Source: DASPKM01 sp963817075 (GTDB lineage: Bacteria; Bacteroidota; Bacteroidia; Chitinophagales; Chitinophagaceae). From it: DNA of 64,000 nucleotides. The stretch is from contig CAWFMT010000007.1 of NCBI GenBank assembly GCA_963817075.1, positions 310,001 through 374,000 of the forward strand, read 5' to 3'. A model generated the notes under the pieces. The model had not been told where the DNA came from and did no database searches. It saw only the letters and a list, made by a program, of their open reading frames with translations. The translations under genes and the position numbers were made by a program. Positions 49,954 to 58,604 of this stretch are shown here, one piece after another. Position 1 is the stretch's first letter; every line of letters starts with the position of its first letter.

Positions 49954-51732
49954 ATGGATCTCAAAAGACTCTTCGATTGCATACAGTATCAACTGGAAAG
50001 TTCACCTATTCCTGATATGTTGACTGGGAAAGAAGGGGGCAAATGGAAGAATTACAGCACACAGGATGTTGCCACAATGGTGAATAAGATAAGTGCAGGT
50101 CTTCTTAACCTCGGGATAGGCGCGGGAGACATGACACCCACCGGAAGAGATAAAATTGCTTTGCTATCAAGGAATAGACCTGAGTGGGTAATGCTTGACC
50201 TGGCTGTTCAGCAAATTGGCGCTATCCTCACTCCTATTTACCCAACAATTAATGTCAACGAATTAGAATTTGTTTTGAAGGATGCAGAGGTGAAACTGGT
50301 TTTTGTTAGTGATGAGGACACCTATCTGAAAGTGATGAATGTAAAATCACGAATTCCTTCATTGAAGGAAATTTTCACATTTGATCATGTTTCAGGTGCG
50401 AGACACTGGAAGGAAATGTTAGTAACCCCAACTGATGTTATACTCAACCAGATCAAGTCAATTTCAGACACGATAAGGTATGAGGATCTCGCTACTATTA
50501 TTTACACTTCGGGCACTACAGGAACTCCAAAAGGAGTGATGCTATCACACAGGAATATTCTTAGCAATGTAATGGCATCGATCCCTTGCTTTCCACCAGG
50601 AAAGCATATGAAATCTCTGAGTTTCCTGCCTCTCAACCATATTTTCGAACGAATGGTAACCTACCTCTACCTGTTTACCGGTACAGGTATTTATTATGCA
50701 GAAAGTCTTGAATCCATAGGGGAAAATCTTAAAGAGGTGAAACCCGATATGTTCACAACTGTACCGAGACTCCTTGAAAAAGTGTATGATAAGATCATGC
50801 AGAAAGGGAATGAGCAAAAGGGGATCAAGAGAAAACTTTTTTATTGGGCACACGATCTCGCTACCAAATTTGAATTGCACGAGAAGAAAAGTGCATGGTA
50901 TAATGTTCAACTTTCACTTGCAAATAAAATTGTCTTTAAGAAGTGGCGCGAGGCATTGGGTGATAATATCAGGTGCATTGTATCCGGGGGTGCGGCATGC
51001 CAGGTGAGGCTTATTAGAATTTTTACGGCTGCACAGATTCCGATCATGGAAGGATATGGACTAACAGAAACTTCGCCGGTGATCAGCGTGAACCGATTTG
51101 ATGAAAAAGAGCGAATGTTTGGAACCGTGGGTCCGCTGATCGATAAAGTTGAAGTGAAAATTGCTGAAGATGGAGAGATTCTTTGCAAGGGGCCAAATGT
51201 TATGATTGGCTACTATAAGCGCGATGACCTAACCAAAGAAGTTATGACGGGCGATTGGTTTCATACAGGTGATATTGGCACGATGGTATCTGGGAAGTTT
51301 CTGAAGATAACTGATCGAAAAAAAGAGCTATTCAAGACCAGCGGTGGAAAATATGTTGCACCTCTGCCGATCGAAAACAAACTGAAAGAGTCAGTTTATA
51401 TAGAGCAGGTGATGGTGGTTGGCGCAGAACAAAAATTCGTCGGAGCCCTCATCATTCCATCTTTTCCCAATTTGAAAGACTGGTGCAGGCAGCATGGAGT
51501 TCCCGTTGGAACCAATGCTGAGATTATCAGAAATCCCCAGGTAATTGAAATGTTTAAAGATCTTGTTGAAAGCTTCAATAAATACTTTAACCACGTTGAA
51601 CAAATAAAAAAATTCGAATTGCTGCCTTCAGAATGGAGTATTGAGACAGGAGAAATGACGCCTAAGCTTTCTCTCAAGCGAAAAGTAGTGATGGAAAAAT
51701 ATAGGGATGGGATCGAAAGGATCTATGCCTGA
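49954..51732 (+). CDS. Long-chain acyl-CoA synthetase (AMP-forming)
   Basis: The 592-residue enzyme belongs to the adenylate-forming family that activates fatty acids to acyl-AMP and then to acyl-CoA. The phosphate-binding loop is IIYTSGTTGTPKGVMLSH (about 180-197), the A5 motif EGYGLTETSP, the aspartate motif TGDIG, and the hinge plus C-terminal lysine (ITDRKKELFKTSGGKYVAP). It resembles the FadD15/LACS type with an N-terminal soluble part. All motifs are intact. It starts 124 bp after the previous TPR gene with a terminator between, so it is likely monocistronic. Confidence 0.94.
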   Translation: MDLKRLFDCIQYQLESSPIPDMLTGKEGGKWKNYSTQDVATMVNKISAGLLNLGIGAGDMTPTGRDKIALLSRNRPEWVMLDLAVQQIGAILTPIYPTINVNELEFVLKDAEVKLVFVSDEDTYLKVMNVKSRIPSLKEIFTFDHVSGARHWKEMLVTPTDVILNQIKSISDTIRYEDLATIIYTSGTTGTPKGVMLSHRNILSNVMASIPCFPPGKHMKSLSFLPLNHIFERMVTYLYLFTGTGIYYAESLESIGENLKEVKPDMFTTVPRLLEKVYDKIMQKGNEQKGIKRKLFYWAHDLATKFELHEKKSAWYNVQLSLANKIVFKKWREALGDNIRCIVSGGAACQVRLIRIFTAAQIPIMEGYGLTETSPVISVNRFDEKERMFGTVGPLIDKVEVKIAEDGEILCKGPNVMIGYYKRDDLTKEVMTGDWFHTGDIGTMVSGKFLKITDRKKELFKTSGGKYVAPLPIENKLKESVYIEQVMVVGAEQKFVGALIIPSFPNLKDWCRQHGVPVGTNAEIIRNPQVIEMFKDLVESFNKYFNHVEQIKKFELLPSEWSIETGEMTPKLSLKRKVVMEKYRDGIERIYA

Positions 51733-51820
51733 GAAATCTTTACGAAACTTTGGGTCCTCACACTTCTTCAACTTCATCTCAGAGCGCGTCATTTTCTCTG
51801 GGTAACTCCATTAACTCCTG

Positions 51821-51833
51821 TTCTCTGCGGTGA
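51821..51833. repeat. Copy of a recurrent intergenic word (TTCTCTGCGGTGA)
   Basis: TTCTCTGCGGTGA lies in the 113-bp gap after the acyl-CoA synthetase gene. Its core is the reverse complement of ACCGCAGAGAA at 15221-15231. Nearby text (TCTCTGGGTAACTCCATTAA) resembles partial variants of the same word set. Confidence 0.5.
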
Positions 51834-51845
51834 TTTTTTCATCAT

Positions 51846-52277
51846 TCACTCCTCATATTGCATGAACTCTCTTTTTACAGCCTTCAGCATCGTGAAGAGA
51901 TGCGCCATTTCTATAAGTAGGATCACACCAACTGCAAGAAGAACATACCATTCAATATTAACCCTTTCTATAGTAAGTCCCATAAATCGCTCATAGTACC
52001 AACCTGCCAGAGCAATACCAAAAACAAGTCCAACGACAAGGAACGTAAGAAGCGAATAGAATACTTTCAGATACATCACCTTCATGGTTGAGTATCCCAG
52101 TTTCAGATTTTCCAGAATGGCTGCAGGAACAATAAGGATTACAGAAATCCAGGCGGCGTTTTTTCCAAACCATTCTTTTAAGAATATATTGAGTACGAGG
52201 ATCAGTATGACTGACAAAAGACTCCAGGGAAAACGCAGATATCCTGCAGGCTGCTGGTGTTTATGAGTTACGGCCAT
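51846..52277 (-). CDS. Four-helix membrane protein of unknown function
   Basis: The 143-residue protein has about four membrane helices (about 15-33, 38-54, 73-94 and 110-130) and short hydrophilic ends. I do not recognise the family. The hydrophobicity and absence of motifs suggest a small inner-membrane protein. It faces away from the acyl-CoA synthetase (convergent) and lies 98 bp from the YceI gene on the same strand, which ends in a terminator. The start ATG at 52277 gives MAVTHKHQQPAG. Confidence 0.6.
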   Translation of the reverse strand: MAVTHKHQQPAGYLRFPWSLLSVILILVLNIFLKEWFGKNAAWISVILIVPAAILENLKLGYSTMKVMYLKVFYSLLTFLVVGLVFGIALAGWYYERFMGLTIERVNIEWYVLLAVGVILLIEMAHLFTMLKAVKREFMQYEE

Positions 52278-52337
52278 GTTGGTTGTTTTGGGTCAACCAA
52301 AGTAATCAAATTTTACGACCTCCATTCTTCGATCCAT

Positions 52338-52361
52338 AAAAAAAGGCTGGAAGTACCAGCC
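52338..52361 (-). terminator. Intrinsic terminator after the YceI gene
   Basis: GGCTGG (52345-52350) pairs with CCAGCC (52356-52361) over a 5-nt loop; on the minus strand a run of seven T follows. Confidence 0.8.
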
Positions 52362-52375
52362 CTAAAACTTTATCA

Positions 52376-52909
52376 TTATCCCTGCTTCACCAGCTGAATT
52401 TCACAATGAATTTTTATTTCGTCAGCAACAACTACTTGTCCGGCTTCCGTTACGGCATTCCACATCAATCCAAATTCTTTTCTGCTGACTTTACCCTGAA
52501 CGGTAAATCCTGCCTTGGTTTGACCGTATGGGTCAACAACTATCCCGCCATACTCTACATCAAGGATTATAGGACGGGTGGTACTTCTAATAGTGAGATC
52601 GCCATGCAATTTGTATTTATCTCCAGCCCCTTCGTATTTCTTTCCTTCAAATACAATTTGCTTGTTATTCTCAGCATCAAAAAAATCGGCTGATTTCAGA
52701 TGAGTATCGCGTTGCGAATTATTAGTATCAATTGAATCAATATCAGCCGTAAAATGAATTTTTGATGCCTTGGTGAAGTCCTCTCCTTCAGTCTCTACTT
52801 CTATATCATATTTCTTAAAATATCCAGTAACAGTAGTGATCATTAAGTGTCGAACCTTAAACTGAACTTCAGAATGTGCTGGATCGACCTTCCATTTTAC
52901 AGTAGCCAT
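52376..52909 (-). CDS. YceI family lipid-binding protein
   Basis: The 177-residue protein is a complete YceI beta-barrel, with the N-terminal WKVDPAHSEVQFKVRHLMIT, the middle SIDTNNSQRDTHLKSADFFD and the C-terminal VVADEIKIHCEIQLV. YceI proteins bind isoprenoid or polyisoprenyl lipids and are often secreted in stress or starvation. This one lacks a clear signal peptide, so it is probably cytoplasmic. It is monocistronic, ended by the terminator at 52338-52361. Confidence 0.94.
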   Translation of the reverse strand: MATVKWKVDPAHSEVQFKVRHLMITTVTGYFKKYDIEVETEGEDFTKASKIHFTADIDSIDTNNSQRDTHLKSADFFDAENNKQIVFEGKKYEGAGDKYKLHGDLTIRSTTRPIILDVEYGGIVVDPYGQTKAGFTVQGKVSRKEFGLMWNAVTEAGQVVVADEIKIHCEIQLVKQG

Positions 52910-53115
52910 AAAATTTGAATTTAAGATGATTATTCAAAGTTGTAACATCAAAACTACAATTATTAATTTTCCACTCCAAAGTTTTCATTATCTCCCTGGA
53001 GGAAATTTTCTAATCTTCAATGGACCGGAAAGGGATGGAAAGATATTTACTTTACCGATGCCTGGAAGAAATTCTGTTTCGAACAAACTATTAACTTAAC
53101 AGTTCAATATGCAAT

Positions 53116-54552
53116 ATGAAAATATTATTCTTCGTGCTAATCATTCTGATTCAAGAAAGTATATCGGCACAGTCTGATCAGACGAACCTAAAAGATCAAT
53201 CCATGAAAAGGATCGATACCCGGTATCAGGATTATAAAAAAATTGCTCATACCATCTGGGAGTATGCAGAGGTGGGATACAAAGAAGTTCAGAGCTCTGC
53301 TCTTTTGCAGACAACATTGAAAGAAAATGGCTTTACGGTTAACGCTGGTTCGGCAGATATCCCAACTGCGTTTGTGGCATCATATGGAGAAGGTTCTCCA
53401 GTAATTGGTATTCTCGCAGAATTTGATGCTCTTCCAGGATTGTCCCAGCAAGCAATACCCGAAAAATCAATAATTGCCGGTAAGGATGCAGGTCATGCCT
53501 GTGGCCACCATCTTTTTGGAACAGCTAGTGTTGCTGCGGGCATAGAGATAAAAAACCTGATCGCGGAAAAAAAACTCAGGGGAACTATAAAGGTATATGG
53601 CAGTCCGGCGGAAGAAGGCGGGAGTGGCAAAGTATACATGGTGCGGGAAGGCTTGTTTAAAGATGTTGATGTTGTTATTCATTGGCATCCCTCTGACGCA
53701 AACAGTATCACTACCACGAGCGCACTTGCAAACAAATCAGCAAAATTCAAGTTTCATGGACTTTCAGCACATGCTTCCGCTGCGCCTGAAAAAGGAAGGA
53801 GTGCTTTGGATGCTGTTGAAGCGATGAATAACATGGTCAATATGATGCGTGAACATGTACCTCAGGAAACAAGGATTCATTATGTGATAACAAATGGCGG
53901 AAGAGCTCCCAATGTAATACCGGATTTCGCAGAAGTTTATTATTACGTAAGACATCCCAAGCGTGAAAACGTAGTTGCAATTTTTGACAGGGTAGTGAAT
54001 GCGGCTAAAGGCGCAGCTCTGGGTACAGAAACTACAATGGATTTCGAAATAATAGGTGGTACGCATGATCTGTTAATCAATAGAACATTGGCAGAGGCTA
54101 TGCAGATCAACCTTCAGAAAGTAGGTGGCCTTACTTATTCAAATGCAGAGGTTGAATTTGCGAGTAAAATTCAATCATCATTTAATTTCGCTGTCCCGCC
54201 CATTACTTCTACTTCGCAAATTTTACCACTCAAATTGGAAACATTATCCGGAGGTGGAAGTACGGATGTAGGAGATGTTAGTTATGTAGTACCAACTGTT
54301 GGACTAAGAACGGCAACCTGGGTGCCTGGTACACCAGCCCATAGTTGGCAGGCTGTTGCAAGCGGCGGTACAGAAATAGGAACCAAAGGAATGATGGTAG
54401 CAGCCAAAACCATGGCGCTCACAGCCATTGATCTATTTACAAATCCTGCACTTATCACAAAAGCTAAAGTGGAATTCAAGGACCAGATAGGTAACTACCG
54501 TTATAAGGCCTTGCTGGGAGACAGAAAACCTGCCCTGAATTACAGGGATTAA
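53116..54552 (+). CDS. Exported M20-family amidohydrolase
   Basis: The 478-residue protein has a signal peptide (about 1-18) and the M20 peptidase/amidohydrolase architecture, similar to AbgB p-aminobenzoyl-glutamate hydrolase. The zinc-binding region is in GHACGHHLFGTASV (126-139), the general base and ligand pair in SPAEEGGSGKVYM (164-176), and the dimerisation domain follows. Its substrate is probably an N-acyl or N-aroyl amino acid. It is alone on the plus strand with a 382-bp gap after it. Confidence 0.92.
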   Translation: MKILFFVLIILIQESISAQSDQTNLKDQSMKRIDTRYQDYKKIAHTIWEYAEVGYKEVQSSALLQTTLKENGFTVNAGSADIPTAFVASYGEGSPVIGILAEFDALPGLSQQAIPEKSIIAGKDAGHACGHHLFGTASVAAGIEIKNLIAEKKLRGTIKVYGSPAEEGGSGKVYMVREGLFKDVDVVIHWHPSDANSITTTSALANKSAKFKFHGLSAHASAAPEKGRSALDAVEAMNNMVNMMREHVPQETRIHYVITNGGRAPNVIPDFAEVYYYVRHPKRENVVAIFDRVVNAAKGAALGTETTMDFEIIGGTHDLLINRTLAEAMQINLQKVGGLTYSNAEVEFASKIQSSFNFAVPPITSTSQILPLKLETLSGGGSTDVGDVSYVVPTVGLRTATWVPGTPAHSWQAVASGGTEIGTKGMMVAAKTMALTAIDLFTNPALITKAKVEFKDQIGNYRYKALLGDRKPALNYRD

Positions 54553-54934
54553 ACAAGAATTTGTATCGCTACGCTTATTCTTGGCCGTAAACTTGTACAT
54601 AAAAAATAGTAGTCAACTGGCTTGAAACACGAGTCAATGGCTACCTCATATTAAGAGAAATATGAGTTGAATTTTGTAAATTAGAATACCTCCCATTCCG
54701 CACCGTTCTCAGTATGCGTCCTCTTGAGAATTTGCCTTGTTGCTGGTTTCATTTCAGAAATATTTTCAATGAAACAGGAAGGCTTCATATGGACTGATCT
54801 ACACATTGCCGACTCAACACAGAAGCCTGGACAAGCATATTCAAACCTTTTACTTCTCACCAAAAAATCAAGAAGAGTCAACTCCACCAGGATTTGTAGT
54901 GAAGGACCATTTTTAACTATCAAACTTGTCAGTT
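54553..54934. other. 382-bp gap, no support for coding
   Basis: Short overlapping frames exist on both strands (at 54681-54923 and 54724-54987), but they lack known motifs and overlap each other. I see no clear promoter box, repeat or terminator. Confidence 0.4.
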
Positions 54935-55714
54935 ATGAAAAACTTACCGGCAATTGCACTCCTGTTACTTGTTTTAAGCTGCAATGAAAAGGAGGCTAAA
55001 GAACTTAATATCAAAGGTGCCTATTCCATGACCAGTCAGGTACTCAATGACGGCACAAAGGATTCAGCAATCGATCGAAAACAATTGAAAATTTTTACTG
55101 ACCGCCATATGATGTATGCATCTGCAAATCTCACAGACAGCTTTGCAAATTTTGGTATTGGAGAGTATACGATAGATAAAGGAAAAGTTGTTGAACATAT
55201 TTTTTATTCTTCTTCTAATGCAGATAAGAGAGATACCGTTACTTTATTGGTAGATACCACCGACAATGGATTTATACAGGTGATTGAAAGCATTCCTTAT
55301 GAAGGAAAAAATTATAAATTAACTGAGAAATACATAGAGGAAAGCAAGGATCGCACAACTCCTCTGGACGGGGCATGGAAACAGGTAAAAAATATCTATA
55401 TCACTAGTAAAGGAGATTCTTCAGTAAACCAAAATCCCTTGGAATATAAGGTCTATCAATCCGGGAATTTTATATGGGCGATTACGACAAAGGACAGCAC
55501 GCAAACTCCATTCTCGGTCTTTGGGTACGGCGTATTTCAGATGGACGGAGACAATAAATCCGTGGAAACTATCAAAAACTCAACCTTTACTTCTGGATTG
55601 GTAGGTAAAACTTATGAAGTGGCGATTGAACTTGACGGGAATGATTCGTATAAACAAACAATAACTTTTGCAAATGGGGATAAATCCGTTGAAATTTATA
55701 AGAGACTAAAATAA
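54935..55714 (+). CDS. Lipoprotein with two tandem lipocalin-like domains
   Basis: From the ATG at 54935 (an upstream TTG would add three residues) the 259-residue protein has a lipoprotein signal ending LVLSCNEKE. Two similar halves follow. Half 1 has LNIKGAYSM, KIFTDRHMMYAS and FGIGEYTIDKGKVVEHI; half 2 has LDGAWKQVK, KVYQSGNFIWAI and FGYGVFQMDGDNKSVETI. The pattern G-A-Y/W, then F-G-x-G is shared and looks like duplicated lipocalin-like barrels. I do not know a function. It is probably outer membrane or periplasmic. It stands between two gaps without gene neighbours. Confidence 0.65.
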   Translation: MKNLPAIALLLLVLSCNEKEAKELNIKGAYSMTSQVLNDGTKDSAIDRKQLKIFTDRHMMYASANLTDSFANFGIGEYTIDKGKVVEHIFYSSSNADKRDTVTLLVDTTDNGFIQVIESIPYEGKNYKLTEKYIEESKDRTTPLDGAWKQVKNIYITSKGDSSVNQNPLEYKVYQSGNFIWAITTKDSTQTPFSVFGYGVFQMDGDNKSVETIKNSTFTSGLVGKTYEVAIELDGNDSYKQTITFANGDKSVEIYKRLK

Positions 55715-56130
55715 GGCCCAGGGCCAGATTCAGCTTGCATTTTAGCAATGGCACGGGAACATAATATTCAATCCGGAAGAGACTTTTTGTGCCGACCGCG
55801 GGGAAACAAAAATGCCAAATAGCAGATTTCCCCTCGGGACGGTTGAAGATTTCTCATTGTACTTTCCTGACAAATTTGGTTCTATTCCCGAATGGTTATG
55901 TACCTTAATGCCGTGAATCGAATTTATTCGTGATTATGTGAAGGAGCAGGATAACCTTTCAGTGGTAGAAGCAAGATGATTTTTTTGAGATTTGTGTGAA
56001 CAAGATTTAAGATTTTCATTAGTGTTGTAGAATAAAAAAGGAACCCTGATCAAGTAAATGAAGAGATTCGAATTTCTTGTCGGGCTTAGAATCCAACGTA
56101 TATTTATTAACTCTTAAATTTTATAACACT
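55715..56130. other. 416-bp gap with a long-loop inverted repeat
   Basis: A 10-bp stem with one mismatch lies at 55796-55837: CCG-C-GGGGAAA (55796-55806) and TTTCCCC-T-CGG (55827-55837) with a 20-nt loop. No other feature is clear; the start of the SWIB gene is at 56131. Confidence 0.35.
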
Positions 56131-56502
56131 ATGGCAAAATCAGCTAAGAAAGCAGCAAAAAAAGCAGCACCTAAGAAGGCAGCTAAAAAAGCAGCACCAA
56201 AAAAAGCAGCGAAGAAAGCAGCTCCAAAAAAAGCAGCAAAAAAATCAGCTAGAAAACCTAACGCGGCCTTCATGGCGCCACTCACTCCAAGTGCAGCTCT
56301 TGGAGAAGTTGTCGGAAGCAAACCGATCCCAAGAACTGAGATCATCAAAAAGATCTGGGATTATATCAAGAAAAATAATCTTCAGGACAAGAAAAATCGC
56401 CGCATGATAAATGCTGACGATAAATTAAAAACAGTCTTTGGTGGTAAAGAGCAAATTTCCATGTTTGAATTAGCAAAGGTTGTCAATAAACACGTGAAAT
56501 AG
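56131..56502 (+). CDS. SWIB-domain protein with histone H1-like N-terminal tail
   Basis: From the ATG at 56131 (123 residues) the first 42 residues are four or five tandem units of AKKAAPKK type, such as KKAAPKKAAKKAAPKKAAKK, like eukaryotic histone H1 tails, then RKPNAAF. A SWIB/MDM2 domain (about 47-122) follows, with IIKKIWDYIKKNNLQDKKNR and the C-terminal SMFELAKVVNKHV. An ATG 54 nt upstream would add unrelated hydrophobic residues, so I prefer this one. Such proteins bind DNA and are thought to condense or mark chromatin in Chlamydia and Bacteroidota. A terminator follows. Confidence 0.9.
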   Translation: MAKSAKKAAKKAAPKKAAKKAAPKKAAKKAAPKKAAKKSARKPNAAFMAPLTPSAALGEVVGSKPIPRTEIIKKIWDYIKKNNLQDKKNRRMINADDKLKTVFGGKEQISMFELAKVVNKHVK

Positions 56503-56577
56503 TCCGCATGGTTGAACGTAATCGGACTTAAAAATTCCGTGCACCTTCAATCGGGTTAAAAATACCATTACAGAATT

Positions 56578-56628
56578 CAGCTAAGCATTGGACAGAATTA
56601 ACTTCTGTTAGATGCTTGGCTGTTTTTT
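56578..56628 (+). terminator. Two-part hairpin terminator after the SWIB gene
   Basis: The outer arms CAGCTAAGCAT (56578-56588) and ATGCTTGGCTG (56612-56622) pair with one G-U, the inner arms ACAGAA (56592-56597) and TTCTGT (56603-56608) pair exactly, and TTTTTT follows. Confidence 0.85.
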
Positions 56629-56788
56629 CTTATAGAAGTTCTTACGCATAATATTCTTCCAGGTTTCTATCTGAAGAATTTACTTATGGAAGATGAGAAG
56701 ATCAAATTAAAAGCAAGGAATTAACAGAAGCCGAAAAAGATCCAAAGTATAAGAAGAAATATATGAGTTTTTGAAAATAACTCGATTC

Positions 56789-57439
56789 TTAACCAGGAAC
56801 TCTGGTTATGTATTTTTCAATTTGTTTGATTTGATCAACAATTTGAGGTGTGGTTGGTTTCAAGGCTTTTGCTTTCCTGAAAAATTCTTTTGCGGCTCTG
56901 AATTCTCTTTTATTCATCATAATGCTGCACATCTGTAAATAGGCTGCTGCCTGGTTTTCCTTATCGGGCAATCCTTTTCGCAATGCCTGCCGAATATAAC
57001 TTTCAGCCTGACGCATATCATTTTTTTGCACTGATAACATTCCCATCTGCAGCAAACTGGCTCCTTCGGCTTCTTTCATTGGCATTCCCAGATCCAATCC
57101 CTTCTTCATATTTTTTTCTGCCGAAGTAAAATCCTGTTTCATCATTGCCAGATTTCCTTTCAGCGTATAAAAAACAGAACGAATCGGTTTATATAACAGG
57201 TTCGGAAACCAAATTGAATTCAATACTTTTTCAGCTCCTTCCATATCTCCTCTCTCCATGTATTCCTGAATCAGGCGAAGGGGACCAAAGAAAAAATGGC
57301 TGAATAGCAGCACTGCAGCAATCAGATATAAAAAGAACGATGGCCAAAAGCCCGCATAGATATTAATGAAGATCGCGCCCGCCAGAAATAAAACTGCGAG
57401 GTAGAGCCTGTACTTAATAACCTGGTTATAAAATTTCAT
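56789..57439 (-). CDS. Membrane-anchored TPR-like protein
   Basis: From the ATG at 57439 (216 residues; an earlier ATG at 57466 would add MPSFIKRNI) the protein begins with two membrane helices (about 8-45), then a helical repeat region of tetratricopeptide type: NLAMMKQDFTSAEKNMKKGL, the next LQMGMLSVQKNDMRQAESYI, then LQMCSIMMNKREFRAAKEF. It is likely an envelope scaffold, function unknown. It lies downstream of three small hydrophilic genes on the same strand with a GC-rich hairpin between. It ends in a short gap before the SWIB terminator region. Confidence 0.75.
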   Translation of the reverse strand: MKFYNQVIKYRLYLAVLFLAGAIFINIYAGFWPSFFLYLIAAVLLFSHFFFGPLRLIQEYMERGDMEGAEKVLNSIWFPNLLYKPIRSVFYTLKGNLAMMKQDFTSAEKNMKKGLDLGMPMKEAEGASLLQMGMLSVQKNDMRQAESYIRQALRKGLPDKENQAAAYLQMCSIMMNKREFRAAKEFFRKAKALKPTTPQIVDQIKQIEKYITRVPG

Positions 57440-57470
57440 AATGTTCCGCTTGATAAAGGAAGGCAAAGAT

Positions 57471-57507
57471 AAAGCCCCCGGGACAAATCGGTCCAGGGGG
57501 CCTTTTT
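57471..57507. terminator. GC-rich hairpin between two minus-strand genes
   Basis: GCCCCC (57474-57479) pairs with GGGGGC (57496-57501) and an inner GGAC/GTCC stem lies within. A TTTTT run follows on the plus strand and TTTAT on the minus strand, so direction is ambiguous. It probably ends the transcript of the 57539 gene. Confidence 0.6.
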
Positions 57508-57538
57508 GGAAGTTACTCCAAAGAAATAAATAACGCTT

Positions 57539-57799
57539 CTATTTTTTGGTATTAGGAAGTTTCCTATCCACTTTATCCCATTTTTCAGTTTGCTTTTTCT
57601 TCTCACTAGGGATCATTTGTTCATGATTCAATTGACTGTCTTTGTATCGCTCTTCCTTTGCATCTTGTTGGGCCTCATCGCTCCTATCCATTTCAGGTTT
57701 TCTTGAAATATCATATTCATCCTGCTGTTTATTCCTTTGATCGTCCTGCACTCTATTAATTTCAGATCTTACAGGCATATCTTTCTTATCTTTTTTCAT
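57539..57799 (-). CDS. Very hydrophilic small protein
   Basis: The 86-residue protein is almost free of hydrophobic residues and rich in K, D, Q, E and R (start MKKDKKDMPVRSEINRVQDD). It has no signal peptide or cysteine and no recognised family. Such composition suggests an intrinsically disordered, hydrophilin-like protein. It is one of three neighbouring minus-strand genes of this kind. Coding is supported mainly by its start and clean stop, and by similar small hydrophilic proteins in this phylum, rather than by conserved motifs. Confidence 0.5.
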   Translation of the reverse strand: MKKDKKDMPVRSEINRVQDDQRNKQQDEYDISRKPEMDRSDEAQQDAKEERYKDSQLNHEQMIPSEKKKQTEKWDKVDRKLPNTKK

Positions 57800-57830
57800 G
57801 ATAATTTATTTAATAGTCCTAAACGAAAAA

Positions 57831-57876
57831 ATCTTTACGCCTTCTGCAGAGGCAGGAAGACGTAAAGATCTTTTTT
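57831..57876. terminator. Long hairpin terminator between hydrophilic genes
   Basis: ATCTTTACG (57831-57839) and CGTAAAGAT (57861-57869) are exact inverted repeats with an inner GC stem (CTTCTGC/GCAGGAAG). T-runs flank both sides, so it can end the 57898 transcript on the minus strand. Confidence 0.75.
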
Positions 57877-57897
57877 TAGCTTCAATCGTTAACTGAC

Positions 57898-58344
57898 CTA
57901 GAGGTTTCCGCCTCTCTGACCTTGTCCTGAAGAACCACTTCCACTTCCTGATCCGCTCTTACCACTCGATCCAGCACCACCCTGGTTTCCTCCAGTTGAT
58001 GACCTGTCACCTCTGTTTTGATCTTTTTCTTGATCCTGATCTTCCTTATTCCAGCTCCCACCTTGTTGAGATCCCTGTCCTGAAGTAGATGTGTTTTGAT
58101 CCCTTCTTTCCTGAGATCCACCCTGGCCTTGAGAACCTTGAGATCCTTGAGATCCTTGAGATCCTTTTGTTCCCTGTCCCTGAGAACCTGAAGTATACTG
58201 ATCACTTCCGGCTCCCTGATTTCCACTACCTGTTTGGCCCTGGTTGCCTGACTGATTACGTCCTTGTCCCATTCCTTCCTGTCCCTGTTTGTCCTGGCTT
58301 TGATCCTGGCTTCCGCCTTGTTGGTTTCTTGACTTGTCTGCCAT
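57898..58344 (-). CDS. Gly/Gln/Ser-rich low-complexity protein
   Basis: The 148-residue protein is built almost only from G, Q, S, N, D, E and K. It begins MADKSRNQQGGSQDQSQDKQ and contains short repeats such as GSQGSQGSQGSQGQ and a C-terminal GSGSGSGSSGQGQRGG. Nucleotide-level repeats of AGATCCTTG occur at about 58140-58165. A second frame overlaps on the same strand but lacks this start and composition. It is likely disordered and perhaps a desiccation or stress hydrophilin. The family is not established. Confidence 0.55.
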   Translation of the reverse strand: MADKSRNQQGGSQDQSQDKQGQEGMGQGRNQSGNQGQTGSGNQGAGSDQYTSGSQGQGTKGSQGSQGSQGSQGQGGSQERRDQNTSTSGQGSQQGGSWNKEDQDQEKDQNRGDRSSTGGNQGGAGSSGKSGSGSGSGSSGQGQRGGNL

Positions 58345-58397
58345 AGATAGATTTTTAAAGTGAATAAAAAATGTTACGATGCTTATCTATTCTAAGA

Positions 58398-58604
58398 TTA
58401 TTCAGAATCCCTTTCATATATATCGAGATCCATATACCGATCGTTTCTTGTAGTGCGCTCCCTCCCTCTATTCATTGTCCTGTCTGAATCCATTTCACGA
58501 TTGGAAGAAGTATTTTGTCGTGGGCCGCTATGATCGCGATCTGTTTCCATCTCGCTATCGTTGCCACGGATGCGGCTGGTTTGGCCTCTTGAATTTTCTG
58601 CCAT
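58398..58604 (-). CDS. Highly charged small protein
   Basis: The 68-residue protein is rich in R, D, E, N and S (MAENSRGQTSRIRGNDSEME at the start, ERTTRNDRYMDLDIYERDSE at the end). It has no hydrophobic core, motif or signal peptide. It is the first of the group of three hydrophilic minus-strand genes upstream of the membrane TPR gene. Coding is plausible because it starts and ends cleanly beside similar genes, but a chance frame is possible. Confidence 0.45.
   Translation of the reverse strand: MAENSRGQTSRIRGNDSEMETDRDHSGPRQNTSSNREMDSDRTMNRGRERTTRNDRYMDLDIYERDSE

Noticed and set aside
54681..54987. Overlapping small frames on both strands before the duplicated-domain lipoprotein
   Set aside because: Neither has a recognisable motif, signal or promoter, and they overlap each other and the lipoprotein start.
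56686..56774. Possible gene remnant with two short lysine-rich frames (ending KYKKKYMSF)
   Set aside because: Too short and without any known match; it is between the SWIB terminator and the membrane TPR gene. The two frames could be chance in A-rich DNA.
57882..58226. Alternative minus-strand frame overlapping the Gly/Gln-rich gene
   Set aside because: It lies in another frame within the low-complexity gene and shows composition (E, V, R, K) caused by reading its repeats out of frame; the G/Q/S frame has the better start and stop.
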